A stretch of DNA of 32,020 bases from Brunnivagina elsteri CCALA 953 (GCF_002289455.1 NZ_NTFS01000021.1:1-32020); one strand, 5' to 3'; positions 9,501 to 16,553 are shown, numbered from the stretch's first letter. Notes: a model not told the origin generated them from the sequence alone. A program made the numbers and translations.

Positions 9501-10279
9501 CAGAACATTGGCAAACCCAAGGATTAACAAAAGAACAAGCAAATACCCGCGCATTATATCGAATATTCGGCTCCAAACCAAGTGCTTACGGTGCAGGATT
9601 ACAAGGATTAATTGAATCACAAAATTGGACAGACGAAGACGATTTAGCCCGTGCTTATATTAATTGGAGTGCCTATGCTTATACCAGCAAAGCAGAAGGA
9701 AAATCAGCACCAGAAGCATTTAATCAACGTTTACAGAACATGCAAATTGTCCTCCAAAATCAAGACAATCGCGAACATGACATCTTAGATTCAGATGACT
9801 ACTATCAATTCCAAGGTGGTTTAACTGCTGCCATTAAATCAATTTCCGGTAAAACCCCCGAAACCTACTTTGGTGATAATTCCCGTCAGCAACAGCCAAA
9901 AATAAGAAAATTAAGTGAAGAAATTACCCGTGTTTATCGTTCCAGAGTAATTAACCCGAAATGGATTACTGGAGTCATGCGTCATGGTTACAAAGGAGCT
10001 TTTGAAATGGCAGCAACTTTAGATTATTTATTTGCCTTTGATGCTACCACCAATTGCGTTGCCGATTTCATGTATCAAGGAATAGCCGAAGCTTATTTAT
10101 TCGATGAAAAAGTACAAGAATTTATCCAACAAAACAACCCTTGGGCATTACGAGATATGGCAGAAAGACTATTAGAAGCAAATCAACGCAAGCTATGGGA
10201 AAACGTGTCAGAGGAAACCTTAGATAAATTACGTAACTTAGCGAATCAAGCTGAAGGAGTGATTGAAGAGAGAATTTAA
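6557..10279 (+). CDS. cobN: Cobaltochelatase large subunit CobN
   Basis: The product is a 1240-residue member of the CobN/ChlH/BchH superfamily, the metal- and tetrapyrrole-binding subunit of an ATP-dependent chelatase. Its N-terminus (MHRLATTPGGWNPSEQS, then ILRLLGGTAYWSYGLEVVEE) is the CobN type, unlike that of ChlH. Core motifs include HAPDLEPPHNYLAFYQW, the metal-site block VHVGKHGNLEWLPGK, LTPPMTRAELYGGL and GASGAPTRGKPEVLPTGRNF. The C-terminal end has MRHGYKGAFEMAATLDYLFAFDAT. Cobalt insertion at this stage belongs to the late, oxygen-dependent route. The AAA+ partner subunits are not in this window; in cyanobacteria ChlI/ChlD are thought to serve. The ATG at 6557 is the first start before the conserved N-terminus. 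The gene is complete, with no frameshift. Confidence 0.95.
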   Translation: MHRLATTPGGWNPSEQSVTLIEQQPAPIVIITAADTDIQTLSAVVNQLPDDFPEIRVINLLQLQQQITIDSYAEDILSTAKVIILRLLGGTAYWSYGLEVVEETIKESNTKLIVLPGDERPDPNLISHSNVSLKEVSLIWEYFNEGGLENYRNLLKYISSNFLNQTYNFNPPQKVPRVGIYKPHKDIYQPLYNSGHSQVGILFYRAHYLAANTKVIDALYQALIARKLIPVPIFVSSLREPDVQNELLKYASNGIEILLNTTSFSLAKIESETPQVELWEKLNVPVLQVILSSSSKEQWESGFQGLTPRDMAMNVALPEVDGRIITRAVSFKTLQTQNSLLQTDVISYEPVNSRIEFVADLAKNWVKLRQTPPQKRKIALILANYPNRDGRLANGVGLDTPASCIQILKALKLAGYIVENIPETDIELIQILTFGVTNDKEGYDIRNIRQSLSGDEYLANFTNLSTAVQTGIKNRWGLPEINNSFPIAGIQLGNVFVGIQPARGYDNDPSLNYHAPDLEPPHNYLAFYQWVKTCFGADAIVHVGKHGNLEWLPGKTVALSENCYPEAVFGAMPHLYPFIVNDPGEGSQAKRRTQAVIIDHLTPPMTRAELYGGLQQLEGLIDEYYEAQTLDPSRLQLISDRISKLIIQENLHQDLGIDISRLDDMAISTFLNSADGYLCELKEAQIRDGLHIFGQCPQGNQLRDLIVAIARNPSANRIGLTRAIAQDWQLDFDPLTADLSQEYVTIINHKNCRIIGDIVEVIEEYAAELITHIIENQELTPIGNQTAKELNWISNYLLPSLKQTNREIINLLTGLDGKYIPSGASGAPTRGKPEVLPTGRNFYSVDIRAIPTETAWDIGRKAAEILIETYTQEHGEYPQTLGLSVWGTSTMRTGGDDIAEALALLGVKPVWDGISRRVVDFEILPTSILGRPRVDVTLRISGFFRDAFPNLIDLFDSAVVAVANLNEAQEINPLAAKVIIETEHWQTQGLTKEQANTRALYRIFGSKPSAYGAGLQGLIESQNWTDEDDLARAYINWSAYAYTSKAEGKSAPEAFNQRLQNMQIVLQNQDNREHDILDSDDYYQFQGGLTAAIKSISGKTPETYFGDNSRQQQPKIRKLSEEITRVYRSRVINPKWITGVMRHGYKGAFEMAATLDYLFAFDATTNCVADFMYQGIAEAYLFDEKVQEFIQQNNPWALRDMAERLLEANQRKLWENVSEETLDKLRNLANQAEGVIEERI

Positions 10280-10393
10280 ATATTACTGAATTGAAGTTTA
10301 TTTACTATGTTGGATTAAGCAATAAATGTGTGGGAATGAAGCGGTATTTTTCCTAATCTTCTGTCTTAATATTTTCCCAGTTACTTAGACACA

Positions 10394-10411
10394 TCCAGAA
10401 AATAAAATATC
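10394..10411. repeat. 18-bp inverted repeat flanking cobN, right copy
   Basis: TCCAGAAAATAAAATATC is the exact reverse complement of 6370-6387. The 294-base gap between cobN and devA otherwise holds only a GGGCAAA/TTTGCCC hairpin at 10455-10474. Confidence 0.7.
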
Positions 10412-10454
10412 CCAACTACACATAGTATGTTTTGCTTGGATTCAATATAAATAA

Positions 10455-10474
10455 GGGCAAACAATCATTTGCCC
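10455..10474. repeat. GGGCAAA...TTTGCCC hairpin
   Basis: This is a short inverted repeat of a type frequent in cyanobacterial intergenic DNA. A better-formed relative (GGGCAAAC/GTTTGCCC) is at 19022-19041. It lies between the convergent cobN and devA and may help terminate transcription. Confidence 0.5.
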
Positions 10475-10573
10475 CTACAATGAAAAGAGAATTTATTTCT
10501 TGGTGTTAACTTAGGTAATTAAACCAAAATAATAAATTGAATCAGCTTAACCTAATTTTAAATTACGTGAATT

Positions 10574-11284
10574 TTATGCTGGAATCTTATCACTTTGTAG
10601 TTGCTCGTTACTTAATAAACAACCATCTTCCATATTGACAATGCGGTCGGCAATGTCCAAAATTCTGTTATCATGAGTAACGAGTAAGATTGTGCAACCT
10701 TGTTCCTTAGCGAGATATTGCATGAGTTCTACAACATCCCGTCCTGATTTTTTATCTAATGCTGCTGTTGGTTCATCTGCTAAGACAATTTTCGGATTGG
10801 CAACTAATGCACGAGCGATCGCAACTCGCTGCTTTTGTCCACCTGATAAATTATCTGGATAGTAATTAAGACGCTTCTCCAATCCAACAGCTTCCAAAAT
10901 TTGTGCTGCTTTCTCTTTTCTTTGATGATGGCTAAAATCATGTAATTCCAAGGACATCTCCACATTTTCTTGAGCAGTTAAACTATTGAGTAAGTTATGC
11001 GATTGGAAAATATAGCCAATTTGTCGTCGTGTTTGTAGCAAGAAACTTGTTGAAGCTCGACAAAGTTCTTGTCCCATAATTTTTAAACTCTCTTGCTGTG
11101 GAGAACGTAATCCACCAATCAAAGTTAATAGGGTAGTTTTTCCAGACCCAGATGGACCTGTCATAATCAAAATTTCACCGATATTAATTGTTAAATTTAT
11201 ATCGAATAAAACTTGTTTGCGTAAATTACCTTTGCCAAAATAATGGTTTAAACCTTCGATAGAAATAACAGGATGATTAGTCAT
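10574..11284 (-). CDS. devA: DevA-type ABC exporter ATPase
   Basis: This is a 236-residue ATP-binding protein of the MacB/LolD/DevA class. It shows Walker A GPSGSGKT (~43-50), Q-loop FQSHNLL, signature LSGGQKQRVAIARALV, Walker B IVLADEPTAALD, and the H-loop VTHDNR. DevBCA-type exporters carry glycolipids across the envelope with TolC; in heterocyst formers they build the glycolipid layer. Here the gene follows a devC stub at 11314 on the same strand, and devB is missing. The ATPase itself looks intact but has lost its cognate permease at this locus. It may be an orphan or may serve another DevBC pair. Confidence 0.88.
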   Translation of the reverse strand: MTNHPVISIEGLNHYFGKGNLRKQVLFDINLTINIGEILIMTGPSGSGKTTLLTLIGGLRSPQQESLKIMGQELCRASTSFLLQTRRQIGYIFQSHNLLNSLTAQENVEMSLELHDFSHHQRKEKAAQILEAVGLEKRLNYYPDNLSGGQKQRVAIARALVANPKIVLADEPTAALDKKSGRDVVELMQYLAKEQGCTILLVTHDNRILDIADRIVNMEDGCLLSNEQLQSDKIPA

Positions 11285-11313
11285 GTTCTAACAATAATTT
11301 GTATATAAAATTA

Positions 11314-11607
11314 CTATAAAATATCTGCGGGGTCTGCGGAACGCAACTTGCTAGATGCGATCGCACCGGAAACGACACACATCACAATCGTCAACACAAA
11401 AATCTGGATAACCCGGTCTATGGGCATTATTAGGGGTAAACTAGTAGCATTGCGTGTTATTCCATACAAACCAATGGAAATTAAACATCCAGGAAAATAT
11501 CCGCATATCGCTAAAATAATCGCTTCTTGAAACACTACCCCTAATAAGTCGAGATTGCTATAACCCATTGCTTTGAGGGTTGCGTATTCTGCTAAATGGT
11601 CATAAAA
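11314..11607 (-). pseudogene. devC: devC C-terminal remnant (ABC permease stub)
   Basis: The DevC permease is reduced to about 97 residues. An ATG at 11568 gives an 84-residue frame, but the conserved text continues upstream as FYDHLAEYATLKAMGYS, a classic DevC segment, up to about 11605. The remainder contains two hydrophobic segments (EAIILAICGYFPGCLISIGLY and IQIFVLTIVMCVVSGAIA) and the family tail KLRSADPADIL. Everything N-terminal, and devB, is absent. At ~11600-11608 the text changes abruptly to a histidine-kinase end on the opposite strand. A deletion is the simplest explanation. Confidence 0.85.
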
Positions 11608-11757
11608 GATAACGGGATTGGATTTGACTTAGAAAAAATGCATACTGGCTTTGGTATCCAAGGAATGATGGAACGGGTGCAACTATTGGGTGGTAAAATT
11701 GATATTAAAACAGACAGGGCAGAAGGTACGCAAATTCAAGTTATACTCCCGTTATGA
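11596..11757 (+). pseudogene. Histidine kinase C-terminal remnant (NarX/DesK-type ATPase end)
   Basis: The frame reads VIKDNGIGFDLEKMHTGFGI, then QGMMERVQLLGGKIDIKT, and ends QVILPL before the stop. These are the G1 box (DNGIGFD) and G2 box (GFGIQGM) of a HATPase_c domain. The H-box and sensor regions are missing, and an in-frame stop precedes the ATG at 11596, leaving 53 residues. Its TGA overlaps the ATG of the downstream response regulator (ATGA), the normal arrangement for a kinase-regulator pair. The regulator has therefore lost its cognate kinase at this site. Confidence 0.88.
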
Positions 11758-12386
11758 TTCGTATTCTGCTTGTAGATGACCAAGATATTTTTCGTCAGGG
11801 TTTAGCTGCACTACTTTCGGTTGAATCTGATTTAGAGGTAATTGGACAAGCAAGAAATGGTTCCGAAGCGATCGCACTTGCAATGACACTCCAACCCCAT
11901 GTAATTTTAATGGACGTGCAAATGCCTGTTTGTAATGGAGTACAAGCAACCCGTGAAATCCATCAAAATTATCCCTGGATTCGGATTCTCGTTTTAACGA
12001 CTTTTGATGATGATGAGTATATTTTGCAATCTCTCCAAGTTGGTGCATTAGGCTACTTACTCAAACGCACTCCATCGCAAGATATAGCTGCTGCTATTCG
12101 CTCCGTTTCTCAAGGATATAGCCAGTTAGAACCAACAATTGCCCTGAAAGTTTTTTCTCAACTCAAGCCTACACAATCTTTCTCAAATACATACCAAAAA
12201 TTACTGAGTAAGCGGGAATTTGATGTATTAAAACTTGTTGGACAAGGAAAAAATAATCAAGAAATTGCTCAAGAATTATTTCTGAGTGAGGGAACTGTAA
12301 AAAATTATGTTACCACTATTTTAAGCAAGTTAGAAATGCGCGATCGCATTCAAGCAGCACTATGGGCACAGCAAAATTTAGTTTGA
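11754..12386 (+). CDS. NarL/FixJ-family response regulator
   Basis: This is a 210-residue two-domain transcription factor. The receiver domain spans ~1-120, with acidic pocket D8/D9, phospho-acceptor Asp54 in ILMDVQMP, Thr82/83 and Lys104 (YLLKR). The LuxR-type helix-turn-helix spans ~145-205: LSKREFDVLKLVGQGKNNQE, then LFLSEGTVKNYVTTILSKL. The start overlaps the stop of the kinase remnant by four bases. The original pair presumably faced the devBC genes head to head, so the regulator may have controlled that exporter; this is inference. It is intact, but its partner kinase is broken and its own promoter was probably lost with the 5' part of the kinase gene. Confidence 0.92.
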   Translation: MIRILLVDDQDIFRQGLAALLSVESDLEVIGQARNGSEAIALAMTLQPHVILMDVQMPVCNGVQATREIHQNYPWIRILVLTTFDDDEYILQSLQVGALGYLLKRTPSQDIAAAIRSVSQGYSQLEPTIALKVFSQLKPTQSFSNTYQKLLSKREFDVLKLVGQGKNNQEIAQELFLSEGTVKNYVTTILSKLEMRDRIQAALWAQQNLV

Positions 12387-12449
12387 TTTAATATTTAACA
12401 GCTAATACCAATTCTTTGTGAAGCTGCACATTATTTCGATTCCTCTCAA

Positions 12450-12470
12450 CCTCCCCTTACTAAGGGGAGG
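12450..12470. repeat. CCTCCCCTTA/TAAGGGGAGG hairpin repeat
   Basis: This is a perfect 10-bp inverted repeat around one central base. A 12-bp version with the same core is at 21444-21468. It lies 63 bases after the response regulator stop and could terminate it. Confidence 0.6.
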
Positions 12471-12536
12471 TGCCACAGGCGGTGGGGTTATTTTATGCAT
12501 CTTCATATTAAAATGGTATAAGTAGAACAAACTCAA

Positions 12537-12768
12537 CTTAGGAACGCGGATTAAATAAAGTGCAAAAGTATCAAAAGTAGGGTGTGTTAGCGCAGCGTAA
12601 CGCACTATTCCAAATCAAATCGAAAGTTGTAGGTTATTAAATCCTCATTCCTTACTAATTTTACTTAGGAATGCAAATTTAATAAACTGCAATTCAGATT
12701 TGATTTGCGAATGGTACGTTAGGCTAACACATCCTACTTTTGCACTTTATTTAATCCACATTCCTTAA
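12537..12768. repeat. Foldback (MITE-like) element with nested inverted repeats
   Basis: The left end (CTTAGGAACGCGGATTAAAT...) is the near-perfect reverse complement of the right end (...ATTTAATCCACATTCCTTAA). The pairing continues inward through AAAGTGCAAAAGTA, a GTGTTAGC block and AATCAAATC, and finishes in a central hairpin (ATTCCTTA...TTAGGAAT at ~12647-12672). Nearly the whole ~230 bases can fold on itself. The outer motif TTAGGAAYG is repeated at the centre. The short frames here are repeat text and not genes. Confidence 0.75.
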
Positions 12769-12790
12769 TAGCATTTAATCGAAATCAAGA

Positions 12791-14107
12791 TTAGCGATCG
12801 CGTTTATCAGAACGACGCGCTCCAGGTTTCTTCCCACCAGACTTTTGACCACCAACTACGGTTCGTGCTGCTGAATTCCCACCAGAGCGAGATGTACGTT
12901 GAACCTGTCCAGTTTTCGGTCTATTTTTACCTTGAGTTGATTCAGTATTGTAATGTTGATTAGAGACAAAACCTGCGATCGCTTCTCTTGGCAACTTCTG
13001 GGCAATCAATTTTTCAATATCCATCAACAATGGATGTTCATCAGCACACACCAATGATACAGCCTCACCTTTGGCACCAGCACGACCAGTACGACCAATT
13101 CGATGCACATAATCCTCTGGTACATTCGGCAAATCGTAGTTAACTACATGGGGCAAATCGCTAATATCAAGACCCCTTGCAGCAATATCTGTCGCAACTA
13201 ATACCTGTAAACTCCCACTTTTGAACTTTGATAGGGCAAAAGTACGTGCCGTCTGACTCTTATTCCCGTGGATTGCCAGCGCTTGAATCCGGTCTTCTGT
13301 CAACTGCTTCACCAAACGGTCAGCACCATGCTTGGTACGAGTAAACACCAGCACTTGATACCAATTATCTTGTTTAATCAGATGGGCAAGCAATTGACGC
13401 TTCTTGTCGTAATCCACCTGATATACTTTTTGTGCCACCGTATCGGCAGTCACATTGCGTTGTGCCACTTCAATCATCGTCGGATTATTCAGCAACCCCG
13501 CAGCAAGTGCCTTAATTTTCTCCGAAAATGTCGCGAAAAATAGCAAATTTTGTCGCTGTTTGGGCAAGAGCGAAAGGATGCGACGAATATCACGAATAAA
13601 CCCCATATCCAGCATTCGGTCGGCTTCATCTAACACCAAAACCTCAATCTCTGACAGGTTTACAGTACCCTGCTGTACATGGTCTAAAAGCCTTCCTGGA
13701 GTGGCAACGAGAATATCTATACCATTTCGCAAACGCCGTTTTTGCGGATTAATACTCACACCACCAAACATCGCCATCGATCGCAAATTTGAGTACTTAC
13801 CATACTCATACACACTTTCCTGTACCTGTGCGGCGAGTTCGCGAGTTGGGGTCAAAATTAGCGCCCGAATTCGTGGGTATGTATCAGGAGTTTTCTCTAT
13901 GCCATTATCAGCCGAAGATAATCGATGCAGAAGCGGCAGGGTAAAGCTTGCCGTTTTCCCAGTACCAGTTTGGGCACCAGCTAATATATCACCACCCGAC
14001 AACACAGCCGGGATTGCCTGCATTTGAATTGGCGTGGGTTTTGTGTATCCCCGCTCAGTGACAGCACGAATAATTTCATTGGACAAGCCGAGTGTAGAAA
14101 AAGACAT
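12791..14107 (-). CDS. DEAD-box ATP-dependent RNA helicase (RhlE-like)
   Basis: This is a 438-residue DEAD-box helicase that remodels RNA duplexes. The Q-motif region [14 protein letters not shown] is followed by motif I AQTGTGKT (44-51), Ia PTRELAAQ, motif [15 protein letters not shown], motifs IV-V ([11 protein letters not shown]) and motif [12 protein letters not shown]. The ~65-residue tail is rich in Gly, Arg and Lys ([13 protein letters not shown]), a typical RNA-binding extension. Motif III, usually SAT, reads FAT ([10 protein letters not shown]) from a clear TTC codon. The overall sequence is closer to RhlE than to the cyanobacterial cold-shock helicase CrhR. SD-like CTGGAG lies 5 bases before the ATG. 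A 122-base structured leader precedes it. Confidence 0.93.
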   Translation of the reverse strand: MSFSTLGLSNEIIRAVTERGYTKPTPIQMQAIPAVLSGGDILAGAQTGTGKTASFTLPLLHRLSSADNGIEKTPDTYPRIRALILTPTRELAAQVQESVYEYGKYSNLRSMAMFGGVSINPQKRRLRNGIDILVATPGRLLDHVQQGTVNLSEIEVLVLDEADRMLDMGFIRDIRRILSLLPKQRQNLLFFATFSEKIKALAAGLLNNPTMIEVAQRNVTADTVAQKVYQVDYDKKRQLLAHLIKQDNWYQVLVFTRTKHGADRLVKQLTEDRIQALAIHGNKSQTARTFALSKFKSGSLQVLVATDIAARGLDISDLPHVVNYDLPNVPEDYVHRIGRTGRAGAKGEAVSLVCADEHPLLMDIEKLIAQKLPREAIAGFVSNQHYNTESTQGKNRPKTGQVQRTSRSGGNSAARTVVGGQKSGGKKPGARRSDKRDR

Positions 14108-14229
14108 AGTACTCCAGAAGTAACATCGGCCTGTCGCTTTCGGGCGGCATCAGTCTGAGGCGGACGGGTTTTAGTTTGAAGGGCTGGATTGATAGGCAGT
14201 AACGCCAAGACTGAAAGCGAGTGCCGCAG
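14108..14229 (-). promoter_or_regulatory. Structured 5' leader of the RNA helicase gene
   Basis: On the minus strand TCGCTTTC (14213-14220) pairs with GAAAGCGA (14134-14141). Just inside it, CAGTCT (14208-14213) can pair with AGACTG (14151-14156). The leader is GC-rich compared with other spacers here. It ends in CTGGAG ahead of the start codon. Helicase leaders are sometimes autoregulatory or temperature-responsive; that role is inference. Confidence 0.5.
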
Positions 14230-14235
14230 TTCAGG

Positions 14236-14241
14236 ATTATA
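14236..14241 (-). promoter_or_regulatory. -10 element for the helicase gene
   Basis: A perfect TATAAT reads on the minus strand here, which would start the transcript near 14229. No convincing -35 is seen at 17 bases. Confidence 0.45.
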
Positions 14242-14309
14242 ACAGAGTTTAGTACCTTGTGCTGTTAAAGTTCCTTTGCTGATAATTCAAGCAAAATTTA
14301 GCTGAGTTC

Positions 14310-14591
14310 CTAATTGATTTTAGAGATAACCTTGGCTAAGTCAAAGTCATTTTGTGTCAACCCCCCAGCATCATGGGTTGTGAGAGTAATATTCACTTTG
14401 TTATAAGAAATCTCGATATCAGGGTGATGTCCTGCTGACTCCGCAGGTTCCACTAACTTATTTACAAATGCGATCGCATCGATAAAATCTTTAAATTTAC
14501 GCTGACAAAGGAGTTTTTTCCCTTCTACTGTCCAGCCATTAAGGTTTTTAACTTGTTCTTCAGCTTGGGATTCACTTAGTAGTTGCGCCAT
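14310..14591 (-). CDS. 4a-hydroxytetrahydrobiopterin (pterin-4a-carbinolamine) dehydratase
   Basis: A 93-residue protein, the normal size for PCD/DCoH. It shows the family signature HHPDIEISYNKVNITLTTHD with the catalytic His pair, preceded by AIAFVNKLVEPAESAGHHP and followed by GLTQNDFDLAKVISKI. It dehydrates 4a-hydroxy-tetrahydropterin to regenerate the quinonoid cofactor. In cyanobacteria without phenylalanine hydroxylase it may serve other pterin chemistry. ATG at 14591 begins MAQLLSESQAEEQVKNLNGW, a standard N-terminus. It stands alone between the helicase and the structured RNA described next. Confidence 0.93.
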   Translation of the reverse strand: MAQLLSESQAEEQVKNLNGWTVEGKKLLCQRKFKDFIDAIAFVNKLVEPAESAGHHPDIEISYNKVNITLTTHDAGGLTQNDFDLAKVISKIN

Positions 14592-14772
14592 AGCAGCAAT
14601 TCCACTTTAATATTTTTACTTCTAATATCTTTACATATCACGATTCACTATAAGCTTAAAATAACTTTTACTCTCTGCGCCTATATGTGAGACAAATACC
14701 ATAAACCCGAATTCTGCTACTTTAGAATTATCAGTTACAAATTCAAACTAAAAAAGGTATATATAAAACTAT

Positions 14773-14810
14773 CCGCTCTTATTTAAATCGGACGACTTAA
14801 ATAAGAGCGG
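14773..14810 (-). terminator. 14-bp perfect stem ending the structured RNA
   Basis: CCGCTCTTATTTAA and TTAAATAAGAGCGG are separated by 10 bases. On the minus strand the stem is followed by ATAGTTTTATATATA, so it is terminator-like for that strand. Confidence 0.5.
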
Positions 14811-14902
14811 TCTAGTCGGGTCTTCAGGTTATAACCAGACTGCCGGAAGAAACTCCAGGCTATCTAGGAAATTAAGCTAACTCAATTTGACTGAGATAAC
14901 TT

Positions 14903-14974
14903 CTAGAGAACAGTTCCGGCGCACAGCCGGCTAACTATAACCTGACGACCCACGGATATACTACTTTCTATCAT
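14903..14974 (-). CDS. 23-residue small ORF with a very strong ribosome binding site
   Basis: ATG at 14974 follows AAGGAGGTGAT, an 11-base match to the complement of the 16S rRNA 3' end, with the ideal 8-base spacing from GGAGG. The product would be MIESSISVGRQVIVSRLCAG followed by TVL. The ORF covers the 5' strand of the long-range stem, so translation would open the structure, as in a leader-peptide attenuator. I do not recognise the peptide. The ORF may be chance, but its ribosome binding site is one of the strongest I noticed in the window. Confidence 0.4.
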   Translation of the reverse strand: MIESSISVGRQVIVSRLCAGTVL

Positions 14975-15089
14975 GGGCATCACCTCCTTGTTGCCTAAAC
15001 GGTCTTTATCTCAAGGACAGAAGCTATTGCCTCTGCATGTTTGTAACTGAAAACAAATATAGCACATACTTCCTGGAACATGTCTAGTG

Positions 15090-15128
15090 GGGAATAAAAA
15101 AATAAAGCGATCGCAGTTTTTTATTCCC
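15090..15128. repeat. 12-bp inverted repeat around a HIP1 site upstream of the AIPR gene
   Basis: GGGAATAAAAAA and TTTTTTATTCCC flank a 15-base spacer that contains GCGATCGC. The right arm ends 7 bases before the start of the AIPR frame. Confidence 0.6.
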
Positions 15129-15135
15129 TCGCTAA

Positions 15136-16248
15136 GTGCCATTAAAGGACTGGATGTCTGTAAATCCTCGAATTCCTCGGTTTAGCAAGAAAGATGAGTT
15201 AACAGGTTCAGTTGCGCGTGCTATAGTAACGACTTTAATGGAAGAACCAGAGAAATTTGTAATTAAGAATCAAGGTATTTACCTGCTTACAGAAAAAGCG
15301 AGTCACTCCAAAGGAAGTGGAGGAGAAGGAATACTAACTTTGAGATTTAGTGACCCCCAAAAACATGGTTTGGTTAATGGTGGTCATACATTTCAGGCTA
15401 TTCGTCAAGTCGCAGAAGATCAAGAACGACCGGAACAATGGAACCCTTACGTTCGACTGCATATTTTCGAGATGGGTAGCGCTGATTCATCGGTAATCAC
15501 TGAAATGGCTGAGGGTTTGAACCGCTCCTTGCAAGTTGATAACCCTAGCTTAGAAAATTTGAGAGGAACCTTTGATGAAATTAGGAAATCTCTAGAGGGA
15601 AAGTGTGGTTATGAAGAAATTGCCTATCGTCAAGGTGACTCAGGTAATGTAGATATTCAGCAGGTTCTAATGTATATGAGCCTTCTAAACATTAAAAAAT
15701 TTCCTGACAGGAAAATACATCCACACACAATTTTTAGTCAACCTAAAGTTGTTCTTAACAATTTTATTGAAGATATCAAATCTGAAGATTCTGCTTTCAA
15801 GCGTATGATACCGCATCTTCATGAAATACTTGTTCTCACAGATTTAATACAAAGATTTGCGGTAGAACAGCAGATATTAGGAAGACTCAAGGTAAGTAAC
15901 GGGAAGAAACAAAATCGTATTCGTTCTGAAAAGAATAAAAATAGACAAGCATATTTTGCAGGTGGCGCAATTGAAGGACGTTTACCTGCTGGGTTACTTT
16001 ATCCTATGCTGGCAGCATTTCGATCTAATATTTCCCCCAAAAGCTGGAGTGAAGGAAAATTTGAATGGCTGACGAAACCTGAAGATTTGTTAAAAGCCAC
16101 TATAGAAGAGATGGCGCAGATAGTTCGACAAGAATACGACGACAACAAATCTAAACCTGCTGAGGTAGGTCGCAAAGAAGCAGCATATCGAGGTTGCTAT
16201 GGTGTTTTATTTGTAGAGTTGGCACAGCGTAATTTACTGGTAAACTAG
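15136..16248 (+). CDS. AIPR-family protein (abortive-infection-type), probably N-terminally shortened
   Basis: This is a 370-residue protein resembling the AIPR (abortive phage infection) family. The diagnostic segment is LVNGGHTFQAIRQVAED, preceded by the early NPR motif (VNPRIPRFSKKDELTGSVAR) and NQGIYLL. The family is tied to phage resistance, and its biochemical activity is not settled. The frame is closed by a stop just before the GTG at 15136. ATG 15154 has AAAGGA at good spacing, yet conserved sequence seems to begin before it, so the N-terminus may have been trimmed. The gene is solitary, flanked by an inverted repeat upstream and two more downstream, and sits next to an unexplained structured RNA. 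A functional link to that RNA is only conjecture. Confidence 0.7.
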   Translation: MPLKDWMSVNPRIPRFSKKDELTGSVARAIVTTLMEEPEKFVIKNQGIYLLTEKASHSKGSGGEGILTLRFSDPQKHGLVNGGHTFQAIRQVAEDQERPEQWNPYVRLHIFEMGSADSSVITEMAEGLNRSLQVDNPSLENLRGTFDEIRKSLEGKCGYEEIAYRQGDSGNVDIQQVLMYMSLLNIKKFPDRKIHPHTIFSQPKVVLNNFIEDIKSEDSAFKRMIPHLHEILVLTDLIQRFAVEQQILGRLKVSNGKKQNRIRSEKNKNRQAYFAGGAIEGRLPAGLLYPMLAAFRSNISPKSWSEGKFEWLTKPEDLLKATIEEMAQIVRQEYDDNKSKPAEVGRKEAAYRGCYGVLFVELAQRNLLVN

Positions 16249-16278
16249 CGAACTGCAACTAGTCCCATAATTTATTTA

Positions 16279-16398
16279 TCTAGGTCTGGTTGCACAAAAC
16301 ATGACTGGGAATGACCTAGAAACTGAGTTGCGATTCGCATCTCACCCAGAACTCACTTATAGTGTCACAATCGGCGCTTGGTGCGTGACACTATAAGT
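16279..16398. repeat. Two consecutive inverted repeats downstream of the AIPR gene
   Basis: TCTAGGTC/GACCTAGA enclose 16279-16319. A perfect 14-bp pair, ACTTATAGTGTCAC (16355-16368) and GTGACACTATAAGT (16385-16398), follows. The 342-base gap to psbD holds no gene. No T-run follows either stem, so these look more like repeats than ordinary terminators. Confidence 0.6.
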
Positions 16399-16524
16399 CT
16401 CATCGCTACGTTCAAATAGTATCCTAGTGTCACACAACGGCAATAATGCAGGAGGAAAATCCACACTGCATTTTGCCTCCCCTACGAAAAAAATATACCA
16501 ATTCCACCTCAAATGTAAGTAAAA

Positions 16525-16553
16525 CTAAATAAAAGCCCCACCTTACGGCAGGG
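16525..16553 (-). terminator. Terminator downstream of psbD
   Basis: On the minus strand CCCTGCC and GGTGGGG form a 7-bp stem (with wobble pairs), followed by CTTTTATTTAGTTTT. It lies 38 bases after the psbD stop and implies a monocistronic transcript. Confidence 0.7.

Larger units (their letters stand above)
14766..15049 (-). ncRNA. Candidate structured RNA / leader-peptide transcript (unidentified)
   Basis: This ~285-base minus-strand unit has its own apparent signals. TATATT at 15056-15061 with TAGACA at 15081-15086 could be a promoter, though the 19-base spacer is long. A long-range stem joins GGGTC..CAGGTTATA (14936-14952) to TATAACCTG..GACCC (14817-14833). Inside are the hairpin CCGGC-TGTGC-GCCGG and a CTCA/TTGAG hairpin. 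The unit ends in a 14-bp perfect terminator-like stem. It includes a 23-codon ORF with an unusually strong Shine-Dalgarno. I do not recognise it as tmRNA, 6S, RNase P, SRP RNA or a known riboswitch. Confidence 0.45.

Noticed and set aside
12402-12605. 67-codon minus-strand frame
   Set aside because: It is made of hairpin repeat and the start of the foldback element.
13455-14027. 190-codon plus-strand frame opposite the helicase gene
   Set aside because: It is the antisense shadow of a strongly conserved DEAD-box gene.
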